Shown piece after piece: positions 9,292 to 17,918 of a stretch of 64,000 nucleotides of DNA (position 1 is its first letter; each line of letters begins with the position of its first letter). A model generated the notes under the pieces. The model was not told the origin of the DNA and did not search any database. It saw nothing but the letters and a program-made list of their open reading frames with translations. Origin of the DNA: Spirochaetales bacterium (lineage in GTDB: Bacteria > Spirochaetota > Spirochaetia > Sphaerochaetales > Sphaerochaetaceae); NCBI GenBank assembly GCA_012523305.1, contig JAAYIV010000035.1:1-64000 (forward strand), given 5' to 3'. Position numbers and translations under genes: made by a program.

Positions 9292-10368
9292 ATGAAACAA
9301 CATTCAATCACGTTGATAGAACGTTTAACCCAGGCGAGCGGGCTTTCGGGGCATGAAAAAGACATCGGTGATATTTTCAGGAAAGAGCTCTCCGTATACA
9401 CCGATTTGATCGAGACGGATAACGTGGGCAATGTCGTGGCCACATTTGTCGGTACGAATCCCGAAGGGCCGGCAATCTTATTTGCCGCTCATCAAGATGA
9501 GATTGGGTTTATCGTTTCCGATATCCTTGATAATGGATTTTTACGAATCTTCAATATCGGAGGATGGAATACCGTGACCCTTCCTTCGTCTCCGGTAAAG
9601 GTACAAAATTCTGAAGGTAGAATGATCGACGGGATTATCGGTCAACTTTCTTTGCACTTCCTGAAAAAGGGAGCTACGCAACAAATTCCGGAATTGGAGG
9701 ACCTGTTTGTCGATATCGGTGCGTCATCTGCGGATGAGGTTCGCTTTCTGTTTCATATAGATATTGGGGCTCTTGTGGTACCGGTCGCACCCTTCAGTTA
9801 TGTAAAAGAAAAAGATGTGGTGATGAGCAAAGCCTTTGATGACAGAATAGGTATCGCTGCACTGATTGAAATCGGTAAGCGGATCGCACACGAAGAGCAT
9901 CAAGCAACCGTCATGTTGGCGGCGACGGTACAGGAAGAGGTCGGGACCCGCGGGGCAAAAGTTCTTGCAAATGCCTTGAATGCTGATATGGCGATAATTG
10001 TCGAGGGAGCTCCTGCCGATGATATCCCCGGAGGACCTTCACATCCACAGACTCGTGTAGGAAATGGTGCTCATGTCAGATTGTTTGATCCGACCCATAT
10101 CGGCCATCCCGGTTTGTTGCAACACATCGATGAAGTGGCTCATGAATCGAATATCAAGATCCAGAAAGCAGTCAGAAAGGGGGGAGGGACCGATGCTGTC
10201 GCTCTCTCGTTGGCGCAGAAAGGAATTCCTTCGGTAGTTACCGGTGTTCCCGTACGATACGCACACAGTCACAATTGTTTGATAAGTCTAAAAGATTATT
10301 TTTCGTTAATAGATTTGCTGGTAGGGATTTGTTTACATACAACCAAAACAGTATCTGTACATAGATGA
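9292..10368 (+). CDS. M42 family metallo-aminopeptidase
   Basis: Cytosolic tetrahedral-type aminopeptidase (TET/FrvX/YsdC family) that trims peptides left by the proteasome-like proteases. The two-metal ligands are visible: His and Asp in AAHQDEIGF, the bridging Asp in SKAFDDRIG, the Glu pair in TVQEEVGTRGA, and a C-terminal His in RYAHSHN. The 358 residues are the normal family length. An annotation as endoglucanase (cellulase M) is a common historical error for this family. It is preceded by a near-perfect promoter with no leader and followed, 157 bases later, by nrdJ, which has its own promoter. Confidence 0.88.
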   Translation: MKQHSITLIERLTQASGLSGHEKDIGDIFRKELSVYTDLIETDNVGNVVATFVGTNPEGPAILFAAHQDEIGFIVSDILDNGFLRIFNIGGWNTVTLPSSPVKVQNSEGRMIDGIIGQLSLHFLKKGATQQIPELEDLFVDIGASSADEVRFLFHIDIGALVVPVAPFSYVKEKDVVMSKAFDDRIGIAALIEIGKRIAHEEHQATVMLAATVQEEVGTRGAKVLANALNADMAIIVEGAPADDIPGGPSHPQTRVGNGAHVRLFDPTHIGHPGLLQHIDEVAHESNIKIQKAVRKGGGTDAVALSLAQKGIPSVVTGVPVRYAHSHNCLISLKDYFSLIDLLVGICLHTTKTVSVHR

Positions 10369-10395
10369 TATGAAAGTGCTTTAGAAGTTATATAT

Positions 10396-10443
10396 ACGCT
10401 ATATATAGTGTCATTAAGCTATGACACACGCTATACCTGTACA
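10396..10443 (+). promoter_or_regulatory. Tandem NrdR-box-like sites upstream of nrdJ
   Basis: Positions 10396-10411 read ACGCTATATATAGTGT, one mismatch from the NrdR box consensus ACACWATATATWGTGT. A second site at 10428-10443 repeats the left half (ACGCTATA) exactly 32 bases downstream, about three helical turns, which is the usual spacing of paired NrdR boxes. Its right half is degenerate. A 7-bp inverted repeat (GTGTCAT...ATGACAC, 10407-10426) lies between them. The pair sits just upstream of the nrdJ -35 box. Confidence 0.7.
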
Positions 10444-10450
10444 TTATGAC

Positions 10451-10479
10451 TTGCGTGCCGCTTGTAAATGTGGTATGTT
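10451..10479 (+). promoter_or_regulatory. nrdJ promoter
   Basis: TTGCGT (10451-10456), 17 bases, TATGTT (10474-10479), leaving a ~40-base leader that ends with GGGGGAAG before the ATG at 10526. The NrdR-like boxes end eight bases before the -35 element. Confidence 0.55.
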
Positions 10480-10525
10480 GGGATTCGGACCAACTATTAC
10501 ATAAATACTATTTTTGGGGGAAGTG

Positions 10526-13018
10526 ATGGCCACGGCGAAAAATACGCTCTCACCATTAGGGCGTAAAATATTTTTAGATCGCTATGCATTGAAAGATGCA
10601 AAAAAAGATACACTCAAGGTTGGAGACCTCGTGGTTGCCGTGAGTAATACTCAAACAGGACAACGTGAGATCGGGAATGTATTGGAACTCACCGGGGATG
10701 CTGTAAAGGTTAAGCTCAATGATGGGACCATTGTCGATACGACCAGGGAGAATGTTGATAAACCGGTAGAAACCGAACCTTCTCAGATGTTGGCCAGGGT
10801 TGCTCGGGGAATTTCCCAACAGGAGCACTCCGACAAACAACCGGCGTGGGAAAAAGAATTCAATTGGTTGCTTGAAGACTGGAAGTTTGTTCCAGGCGGA
10901 AGGATTCTCGCCGGTGCTGGGACTACCCAAAACCTCACGTATTTCAACTGCTATGTGATACCTTCGCCGAAAGATAGTCGTGGAGGTATTATTACTTCGT
11001 TGGGACAAATGACCGAAATCATGTCCCGTGGCGGTGGTGTTGGGATGAACCTCTCTTCACTGAGGCCGAAACACGCATACGTCAAAGGTGTCAATGGTCG
11101 TTCCAGCGGATCGGTTTCATGGGGAGCTTTATTCAGTTTTGTTACCGGTTTAATCGAACAAGGTGGTTCCCGTCGCGGTGCATTGATGCTGATACTTAAT
11201 GTATGGCATCCGGATATTCTTGATTTCATCAATAGCAAGCGAGAAATGGATAAGATCGTCAATGCCAATATAAGTGTCGGTATCACTGATGATTTCATGG
11301 ACGCTGTCAGGGCCGATGGTGATTGGACCACATGGTTCCCCGATACCAGCGATCCCGAATACAATAAAGTGTGGGACGGAGATCTCAATCGATGGAAATC
11401 ATTGGGTAAAAAAATTGTTCCCTATCAAACGATGAAAGCAAAAGAGATTTGGAATGCCATCATTGAAAGTGCCTGGGCTTCAGCTGAACCCGGAGTGTTC
11501 TTCATGGATCGCTACAATAAGATGTCCAATTCTTGGTATTACAGCTCAATCCAATGCACGAATCCATGCGGAGAGCAAGGATTACCACCTTGGGGTGTCT
11601 GTAATTTAGGTTCAATCAATCTGTCTCGTTTTGTAGAAGACAAGAAAGTGATGTGGGAAGATCTCGGACGAACTGTACAGGGCTCTGTACGGTTCCTTGA
11701 CGATGTGATTGACGATACACCTTATTTCTACGACGAAAATAAAGAGCGTCAGCAGTCCGAACGACGTATCGGATTGGGCACGATGGGCCTTGCCGATATG
11801 CTGATTAAAATGGAATTGGCTTATGGAAGTGACGAATCAATAACATTCATCGACCAGTTATATAAATTCATCTGTATCGAAGCGTACAAGGCAAGTGCTA
11901 AATTGGCAGTGGAGAAGGGACCCTTCCCCCTATTTGATGCTGAAAAATTTCTCCAGAGCGGATTCATGAAAATGATGCCAGAAGAAATTAGGTCCTTGGT
12001 CGCCAAAGATGGTCTTCGCAATGTTACGTTACTTACCCAGGCTCCTACCGGGACGACCGGAACAATGGTGGGGACAAGTACCGGAATCGAACCATATTAT
12101 TTCTGGGAATGGGAACGTGTAGGCCGAATGGGCAAGAATATTGAACGGGTTGCGGTATATGATGAGTGGGTCAAGAAGCACCCGGACGAAAAGAAACCCG
12201 ACTTTTTCGTATCAGCCATGGACCTTGCTCCAGAAGGGCATGTAAAAGTTCAGGCAGCAATCCAGCGTTGGGTTGACTCTAGTATCTCAAAGACCGGAAA
12301 CACTCCTGCGGATTACACTGTTGAACAGACCGGTAAATTGTATGAATTATTGTATGATTTGGGGTGTAAGGGTGGCACGACCTACAGGGATGGTTCGAGA
12401 GATTCCCAAGTATTAATTGCCAAAGACAAGAAAAAAGAAGAACCGAAAGTCATTTCTACCGATCCCAAACCACGGGTGAGGTCGACCGTATTGCACGGTA
12501 CCACCTATAGAAAGATGACACCGATTGGTACTGCATACATTACGGTAAACTGGGATGGGGGATCTGCTAACGAGCCGTTCGAAATCTTTATTAATGTGGC
12601 GAAGGTCGGTTCCGACGTGTCTGCCGATGCCGAAGGATTAGGAAGGCTGATCAGTTTAATTTTAAGAATGCCCAGTCCATTGACTCCGAAACAAAGGACT
12701 CAGGCAGTTATCGCCCAATTGCGTGGGATCGGCTCCGGACGACCGATGGGCTTCGGAAAAAACAAGGTGATGAGTCTTCCAGATGCTGTTGCTCAAGTAT
12801 TGGAAGAGCATTTGGGACTTGAACAATCTTCTGATGGATATCCTGAGCTTCCGGATGAAGGTGATGATTTGTATGGATCGAAACAATTTGATCTGGGTCT
12901 TGGCGACGAATTGTCCAACAGTATCACACCGGATATTTGTCCGATTTGTGGTAATGTGACTTTCGTGAATATTGAAGGTTGTAAAAAATGTTTCTCTTGT
13001 GGGCATAGTGAGTGTTAA
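10526..13018 (+). CDS. nrdJ: Adenosylcobalamin-dependent (class II) ribonucleotide reductase
   Basis: Reduces ribonucleotides to deoxyribonucleotides using adenosylcobalamin, so it works with or without oxygen. The 830-residue protein shows FVPGGRILAGAGT, GGGVGMNLSSLRP, the active-site NPCGEQG (cysteine and glutamate), and APTGTTGTMVGTSTGIEP. A C-terminal zinc-ribbon-like tail has CPICG...CKKCFSCG. An extra N-terminal segment of ~80 residues precedes the fold. I chose the ATG at 10526 over the upstream TTG at 10514 because GGGGGAAG is spaced correctly for it. Substrate level (di- or triphosphate) is not certain. NrdR-box-like sites upstream suggest repression when dATP is plentiful. No cobalamin riboswitch is visible. 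Confidence 0.92.
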   Translation: MATAKNTLSPLGRKIFLDRYALKDAKKDTLKVGDLVVAVSNTQTGQREIGNVLELTGDAVKVKLNDGTIVDTTRENVDKPVETEPSQMLARVARGISQQEHSDKQPAWEKEFNWLLEDWKFVPGGRILAGAGTTQNLTYFNCYVIPSPKDSRGGIITSLGQMTEIMSRGGGVGMNLSSLRPKHAYVKGVNGRSSGSVSWGALFSFVTGLIEQGGSRRGALMLILNVWHPDILDFINSKREMDKIVNANISVGITDDFMDAVRADGDWTTWFPDTSDPEYNKVWDGDLNRWKSLGKKIVPYQTMKAKEIWNAIIESAWASAEPGVFFMDRYNKMSNSWYYSSIQCTNPCGEQGLPPWGVCNLGSINLSRFVEDKKVMWEDLGRTVQGSVRFLDDVIDDTPYFYDENKERQQSERRIGLGTMGLADMLIKMELAYGSDESITFIDQLYKFICIEAYKASAKLAVEKGPFPLFDAEKFLQSGFMKMMPEEIRSLVAKDGLRNVTLLTQAPTGTTGTMVGTSTGIEPYYFWEWERVGRMGKNIERVAVYDEWVKKHPDEKKPDFFVSAMDLAPEGHVKVQAAIQRWVDSSISKTGNTPADYTVEQTGKLYELLYDLGCKGGTTYRDGSRDSQVLIAKDKKKEEPKVISTDPKPRVRSTVLHGTTYRKMTPIGTAYITVNWDGGSANEPFEIFINVAKVGSDVSADAEGLGRLISLILRMPSPLTPKQRTQAVIAQLRGIGSGRPMGFGKNKVMSLPDAVAQVLEEHLGLEQSSDGYPELPDEGDDLYGSKQFDLGLGDELSNSITPDICPICGNVTFVNIEGCKKCFSCGHSEC

Positions 13019-13025
13019 TTGATGA

Positions 13026-13060
13026 GTGAAGGTACCCGATCATAAGTTGGGTGCCTTCAC
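13026..13060 (+). terminator. Hairpin after nrdJ
   Basis: A 12-bp stem (13026-13037 with 13049-13060, one G-U pair) begins eight bases after the nrdJ stop. It is not followed by a T-run, so it may stabilise the mRNA end or need a protein factor to terminate. Confidence 0.5.
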
Positions 13061-13302
13061 AATAACAAGCATGCAATAAAAATTCGTTAGCTATCGATGT
13101 GTGTATGCCAAGCGTGGTATTTGAGACAAATGGGCCTTAGCTATGTACGCAAGCAACCGTACGAACACTTTTAAAGATTGAATTCGGTTTTGAATAATAA
13201 CCCTGTGTAATTTTTAGTTTTACTTGTAGAAATATAGGAATTTAGGATTATCAAAATACCATGTTATGGTAAGTATCTCAATCTGGAATATTACTGCGTA
13301 GG

Positions 13303-13331
13303 TTGCAAACCACAACTGATTACTGTATAAT
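13303..13331 (+). promoter_or_regulatory. nifJ promoter
   Basis: TTGCAA (13303-13308), 17 bases, perfect TATAAT (13326-13331). The ~240 bases between the nrdJ hairpin and this promoter are AT-rich; apart from a small inverted repeat TACCA...TGGTA near 13257-13271, I see nothing there. Confidence 0.75.
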
Positions 13332-13349
13332 ATTTAGTTGGAACTAAAT
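13332..13349. promoter_or_regulatory. Palindromic operator at the nifJ start site
   Basis: ATTTAGTT-GG-AACTAAAT, an inverted repeat with perfect 8-bp arms and a 2-base centre, starts immediately after the -10 box and covers the predicted transcription start. A repressor bound here would block initiation. It does not match the Rex consensus (TTGTGAA..TTCACAA type); the cognate regulator is unknown. Confidence 0.6.
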
Positions 13350-13400
13350 GATGTATCCTGAAGTGATGCACATGAAAATATTTATTTATGGAGTGTACAA

Positions 13401-16400
13401 ATGGGTAACAAGAAAATGGTTACTATCGACGGCAATACTGCTGCTGCGCATGTAGCTTACGCATTCAGTGAAGTCGCCGCAATTTATCCCATTACCCCCT
13501 CCTCTCCAATGGGGGAGTATGCGGATTCTTGGGCTAGCGTTGGTCGAAAAAACCTTTTTGGCCAGAAGGTTGATATTATTGAAATGCAGTCGGAAGCGGG
13601 AGCTGCAGGAGCAGTACACGGATCTCTCAGTGCCGGTGCGATGACCACAACATTCACTGCCTCACAAGGCTTGTTGTTGATGATTCCAAACATGCATAAA
13701 ATCGCTGGTGAAATGTTGCCGACCGTATTCCATGTTTCTGCCCGTTCGCTTGCTGCACAGTCATTGTCGATATTCGGCGACCACTCCGATGTGATGTCTT
13801 GCAGAAATACAGGATTTGCGATGACAGCTGCTTCAAGCATCCAAGAGACGATGGACTTAGCGCTCGTGGCACATCTTGCAACACTAAAATCTCAAGTACC
13901 GTTCCTTTCGTTTTTTGATGGTTTCAGGACTTCTCACGAAGTGCAGAAAGTTGAAGAAGTTTCATATGATGACATGAAACCTCTGATTGAAAATGAGTAT
14001 ATCGAGCAATTTAGAGCAAGGGCGCAACGTCCTGAAAATCCTCGCTTGAAAGTAGCGGCCCAAAATGAAGATGTGTATTTCCAAGGTCGTGAAACGGTCA
14101 ACCCGTACTATTCGGAAGTACCTGCAATCGTTCAGGACTATATGGACAAGGTCGCTGAGGTTACCGGACGTCAGTACCATCTTTTCGATTATGTCGGGGC
14201 ACCCGATGCAGATCGTGTGGTTATCGCAATGGGCAGCAGCGTGGACACCCTGGAATGGGCATCCCAATATCTTAATGCCAAAGGTGAAAAAGTTGGTGTG
14301 CTCAAGGTTCGTTTGTATCGTCCGTTCTCTGCAAAGGATTTTGTGGCTGCAATTCCTGAAACAGTAAAGAAAATTGCTGTTTTGGATAGAACAAAAGAGC
14401 CCGGTTCGCTTGGTGAGCCATTGTATCAGGATGTAGTGACCGCATTGGCACAGATTGGACGCACAGGCCTTACCGTTATCGGCGGACGCTACGGATTGTC
14501 GAGTAAAGATTTTACTCCTTCGCATGCCAAGGCCGTTTATGATCATCTTAATGACAAATGCTTCCACGATTTTACCGTCGGAATTACCGATGATGTGTCA
14601 CACAAATCAATTCCAGTCAAAGATGTTATCGATGTATCTCCAAAGGGAGTAGTGTCATGCATGTTCTGGGGACTCGGTTCTGACGGAACGGTCGGAGCAA
14701 ACAAAGATTCCATTAAAATAATCGGCGAAAATACCGACATGAATGCACAAGCTTACTTCTCGTACGACTCTAAGAAATCTGGCGGTATCACCATTAGCCA
14801 CCTACGCTTCGGGAAGAGTTCGGTGAATATGCCGTGGCTTATCGATAGTGCCGATTTTGTTGCTTGTCATAACCCTGCTTACATCGGTCGTTACGATATG
14901 CTTTCGCCGTTGAAGAAAGGCGGAGTGTTCTTGCTCAATTCACGCGTTTCCTCGGGCGAAGTATTCGAACATCTCACTGCTGACGAGCAGAAGCAGATCA
15001 TCGAGAAAAAGATTAAATTCTATAACATCGATGCATTGAAGATTTCTGAAGAAGTTGGTTTGGGGACCAGGATCAATACCGTCATGCAGGCTGCTTTCTT
15101 CAAGATTTCAGGTATTTTCCCTGAAGAGGAAGCAATTGCCCTCATCAAGAATGCCATTAAGAAAACATTCGGCAGGAAAGGTGAAGACATCGTCAAGATG
15201 AACTGGGCGGCAGTCGATGCGGCTTCTGCAGCGTTGGAAGAAGTGAAGATTCCCGCACAAGTCGGACAGTCATATGTTCCCAAAAGACTCATCGGCGAAG
15301 ACGCTGATGATTTTGCCAAAGATATCATCGAACCAGTGATGCATCTCAAAGGCAATTCAATCCCGGTTTCCAAGATGTCGTTCGATGGAACATTGCCTAC
15401 CAATACAGCCAAGCTTGAAAAACGTGGCGTAGCTCCGTTTATACCGCAATGGCTCAGTGAAAATTGTATCCAATGCAATCAGTGTGTCCAAGCTTGTCCT
15501 CATGCTGCCATCAGGGCGAAGCAGATTGATCCCAAAGATTTGGCACATGCTCCCGAAACATTTACCACACTCAAGTCAAATACCAAGAATACCCGCGATC
15601 TTAGGTTTAAGATTCAGGTTTATCCTGAGGATTGCCAAGGATGCGGCGTGTGTGTTGAAACATGTCCTGCAAAGACGAAAGCCCTTGCAATGAGTCCGAT
15701 TGCGGTCGAACGCGAACGTGGAGAGACTAAAAACGCAGAATTCTTCGAAGCTTTGCCGAACAATGTGCTCGATGGTGTTTCAGTCGATACAGTGAAGGGT
15801 ATGCAGTTCAAGCAACCGTTGTTTGAGTTCTCCGGAGCTTGTGCCGGCTGTGGTGAAACTCCTTACGTGAAGTTGGTAACCCAAATTTGTGGTGAACGGA
15901 TGATCGTAGCCAACGCAACGGGGTGTTCTTCAATTTATGGCGGAACCTTCCCGACAACTCCTTATGCCAAACGTGCGGACGGTCGTGGTCCGGCTTGGGG
16001 CAATTCCTTATTTGAAGACAATGCAGAGTATGGTTTAGGCATGCGTCTTGCGGTAGATAGTAATAGGCGGTTGTTGAAGGCTTCGGTAGACAGTCTTCTC
16101 GAGCTCGGTGTATCTGAAAATCTTGCAGAAGCATTCAAGAAGAATTTGGAGCTTTGGTCAGATAAGAGTGAGGCTTCCATTGAAGCACAAAACGCAACAA
16201 AAGCTCTTTTACCGAAAGCTCTTGCCAATGCGAAGCCAGAGACAAAAGCACTGCTTGAAAAGGTTGCTGAGTTACAAGACTACTTTAGTGAAAAAGATGT
16301 GTGGATTTTCGGTGGTGATGGTTGGGCTTATGATATCGGTTACGGTGGGGTAGACCATGTCGTGGCTTCAGGCAAGAACGTAAATATCTTGGTTCTCGAT

Positions 16401-16931
16401 ACTGAAGTCTACTCCAATACCGGAGGACAAGCTTCCAAATCTACACCGATTGCCGCTGTCGCAAAATTCGCAAATGCCGGAAAGCAGATTGGCAAAAAGA
16501 ACATGGGGTTCATGGTGATGAGTTATGGACATGTTTATGTAGCCTCGATTGCAATGGGAGCCAACCGCCAGCATGCGCAGAAGGCTCTGCAGGAAGCAGT
16601 TGCGTACAACGGACCGTCAATCGTATTTTGCTATGCACCATGTATCAACCATGGTATCGATATGAGCAAGAGCCAGCTTACTGAGAAACGGGCGGTTGAA
16701 GCCGGTTACTGGCCATTGTATCGGTATAATCCTCTTGCTGAAGAAGGCAAACGGTTCTCATGGGATACCAAAGATCCTTCGGCTGATTATATTGAATTTA
16801 TCAAAGGTGAACGAAGGTATACATCTCTTTATAAGACCAATCCTTCAATGGCTGAAGATCTATTCAAAATGGCCGAAGAGGATGCGAAGCGCAGGATGGC
16901 ATTCTACAAAAATCTCGGAACCATCATGTAA
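13401..16931 (+). CDS. nifJ: Pyruvate:ferredoxin (flavodoxin) oxidoreductase
   Basis: Oxidises pyruvate with CoA to acetyl-CoA and CO2, passing electrons to ferredoxin; the central step of anaerobic pyruvate use. The 1176-residue single-chain enzyme has all domains in order. The N-terminal pyrimidine-binding region begins AAHVAYAFSEVAAIYPITPSS. The gamma domain follows, with a bacterial ferredoxin domain carrying two [4Fe-4S] motifs (CIQCNQCVQACP and CQGCGVCVETCP), the proximal cluster cysteines CAGCGET, and the thiamine diphosphate site GGDGWAYDIGYGG...NTGGQ. The ribosome binding site GGAG lies ten bases before the ATG. It has its own strong promoter with a palindromic operator over the start site, so expression is probably controlled at initiation. 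Confidence 0.95.
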   Translation: MGNKKMVTIDGNTAAAHVAYAFSEVAAIYPITPSSPMGEYADSWASVGRKNLFGQKVDIIEMQSEAGAAGAVHGSLSAGAMTTTFTASQGLLLMIPNMHKIAGEMLPTVFHVSARSLAAQSLSIFGDHSDVMSCRNTGFAMTAASSIQETMDLALVAHLATLKSQVPFLSFFDGFRTSHEVQKVEEVSYDDMKPLIENEYIEQFRARAQRPENPRLKVAAQNEDVYFQGRETVNPYYSEVPAIVQDYMDKVAEVTGRQYHLFDYVGAPDADRVVIAMGSSVDTLEWASQYLNAKGEKVGVLKVRLYRPFSAKDFVAAIPETVKKIAVLDRTKEPGSLGEPLYQDVVTALAQIGRTGLTVIGGRYGLSSKDFTPSHAKAVYDHLNDKCFHDFTVGITDDVSHKSIPVKDVIDVSPKGVVSCMFWGLGSDGTVGANKDSIKIIGENTDMNAQAYFSYDSKKSGGITISHLRFGKSSVNMPWLIDSADFVACHNPAYIGRYDMLSPLKKGGVFLLNSRVSSGEVFEHLTADEQKQIIEKKIKFYNIDALKISEEVGLGTRINTVMQAAFFKISGIFPEEEAIALIKNAIKKTFGRKGEDIVKMNWAAVDAASAALEEVKIPAQVGQSYVPKRLIGEDADDFAKDIIEPVMHLKGNSIPVSKMSFDGTLPTNTAKLEKRGVAPFIPQWLSENCIQCNQCVQACPHAAIRAKQIDPKDLAHAPETFTTLKSNTKNTRDLRFKIQVYPEDCQGCGVCVETCPAKTKALAMSPIAVERERGETKNAEFFEALPNNVLDGVSVDTVKGMQFKQPLFEFSGACAGCGETPYVKLVTQICGERMIVANATGCSSIYGGTFPTTPYAKRADGRGPAWGNSLFEDNAEYGLGMRLAVDSNRRLLKASVDSLLELGVSENLAEAFKKNLELWSDKSEASIEAQNATKALLPKALANAKPETKALLEKVAELQDYFSEKDVWIFGGDGWAYDIGYGGVDHVVASGKNVNILVLDTEVYSNTGGQASKSTPIAAVAKFANAGKQIGKKNMGFMVMSYGHVYVASIAMGANRQHAQKALQEAVAYNGPSIVFCYAPCINHGIDMSKSQLTEKRAVEAGYWPLYRYNPLAEEGKRFSWDTKDPSADYIEFIKGERRYTSLYKTNPSMAEDLFKMAEEDAKRRMAFYKNLGTIM

Positions 16932-16955
16932 TGGATATCTAGTGATTGATGTTTT

Positions 16956-16974
16956 GGGGGGCTTTAAGCCCCCC
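16956..16974 (+). terminator. GC-rich hairpin after nifJ
   Basis: GGGGGGC (16956-16962), a 5-base loop and GCCCCCC (16968-16974), inside a run of nine C. It lies 24 bases past the nifJ stop. No T-run follows, so termination efficiency is uncertain. Confidence 0.5.
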
Positions 16975-16993
16975 CCCATTTATTCTGTGCTCG

Positions 16994-17273
16994 GTGTGAT
17001 CATCTAATATCCTGGGTATTAATGATAGCGCCAAGTACATAGCCAAAGGCTAGGGTGTCCTCATCTGAAGAGAGACGGGGGTACACTTCAGGCTTGACGA
17101 ACAGAAATCCCATCCGGCGTTCCCTGTCGGACAAGGTTGTAATACAAACTGAAATCTAAAGGTTATACGGAACCGGAGATGTACACTGACGAAAGATCGA
17201 ATACCCTATGGTAGTACGGTTCTGTGGGAGGCCGGATAAGCAAGTAAGACGCATCCTCCTCCCTGATTTCCTA
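16994..17273 (+). ncRNA. Group II intron-like RNA remnant
   Basis: A non-coding stretch between nifJ and the DUF4282 gene reads like structured RNA. Segments such as GATAGCGCCAAG (17024-17035), AGCCAAAGGCTAGGGTG (17041-17057), ATACAAACTGAAATCTAAAGG (around 17142-17162) and GTACGGTTCTGTGGGAGG (17214-17231) resemble, from memory, domain I and the domain V/VI junction of bacterial group II introns. A stem GGGAGG...CCTCCC (17226-17252) could be domain VI. There is no reverse transcriptase gene, a normal domain V 5' strand is not recognisable, and ~280 bases is far short of a complete ribozyme. If the reading is right, this is a decayed ORF-less copy. An unrelated structured RNA is the alternative. 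Confidence 0.4.
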
Positions 17274-17283
17274 GTACGCGTGA

Positions 17284-17312
17284 TTGACATTGGATGAGGG
17301 GGCAATTAGAAT
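17284..17312 (+). promoter_or_regulatory. Promoter of the DUF4282 gene
   Basis: Perfect TTGACA (17284-17289), 17 bases, TAGAAT (17307-17312), with a ~35-base leader to the ATG at 17349 that includes AAGGGGGCG as ribosome binding site. Confidence 0.75.
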
Positions 17313-17348
17313 TTTTCTACTTACTCTTGCTACATAAGGGGGCGCTTC

Positions 17349-17918
17349 ATGGAACAACGATGGAAAGGTTGGTTTGATTTCGGATATTTCCTTTCACCTA
17401 TCGTATACAAAGTACTATATATTTTCTGTTCGGTCGGTGTGGTAATTGGCGGAGCATACTATGTCTATGTGTCTTGGACAATATTCGACACTCTTTTAAA
17501 GGTAGGCGCAATCATAGGTATTTTGGTATCTCCCTTTATCGTTAGGGTATTGTTTGAATCTTTTTTGTTGTTATATCGAATCAATAATAACCTCACTGCA
17601 ATTGCAGATATGCTGGAACAGTGGCCACGACATGAAGCACCGCCGACAGACTATGCCCCGCCCAGAGTGATTCCTGTTCCCTCAAGACCGATACCCGTCG
17701 GCCCATCAAGCAAAACGGAATCTCGGAGGGACGAAAGACCAATAGTTCAATCCGATTGGGATATGCATGACAGACCGGTTCAAGAAAGAGAAGAAGTTCC
17801 CAAAGTTCCGGTTCAGACAGAACAGTCCGAAGCTTCGCTTCAAACTGAAGAACCTTTGGATTCAAAATCACGTAGGTTAGACGAAATCTTCAGCGCCCCG
17901 CCTGTCAGACGTCAGTAG
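17349..17918 (+). CDS. DUF4282-type membrane protein
   Basis: Function unknown. Of 189 residues, the first ~95 match the DUF4282 pattern: an aromatic start (WFDFGYFLSPIVYKVLYIF), two transmembrane helices (~18-40 and ~48-72), and RVLFESFLLLYRINNNL at the second membrane exit. The remaining ~95 residues are proline-rich and charged, with many Glu/Arg pairs, and are probably disordered in the cytoplasm. It has its own strong promoter. Its 3' end overlaps the convergent nitroreductase gene by 14 bases, so transcription of one may affect the other. No partner gene hints at a role. Confidence 0.75.
   Translation: MEQRWKGWFDFGYFLSPIVYKVLYIFCSVGVVIGGAYYVYVSWTIFDTLLKVGAIIGILVSPFIVRVLFESFLLLYRINNNLTAIADMLEQWPRHEAPPTDYAPPRVIPVPSRPIPVGPSSKTESRRDERPIVQSDWDMHDRPVQEREEVPKVPVQTEQSEASLQTEEPLDSKSRRLDEIFSAPPVRRQ

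Noticed and set aside
13332-13349. Rex operator at nifJ
   Set aside because: The palindrome lacks the TTGTGAA/TTCACAA-type core; the presence of rex elsewhere in the window is not enough.
13962-14567. Minus-strand open frame of 201 codons inside nifJ
   Set aside because: Antisense shadow of a conserved gene; no family resemblance and no start signals.
16994-17273. tmRNA, RNase P RNA, 6S RNA or SRP RNA
   Set aside because: The conserved cores of those RNAs (for example the RNase P GAGGAAAGTC block or a CCA-ending tRNA-like part) are absent.
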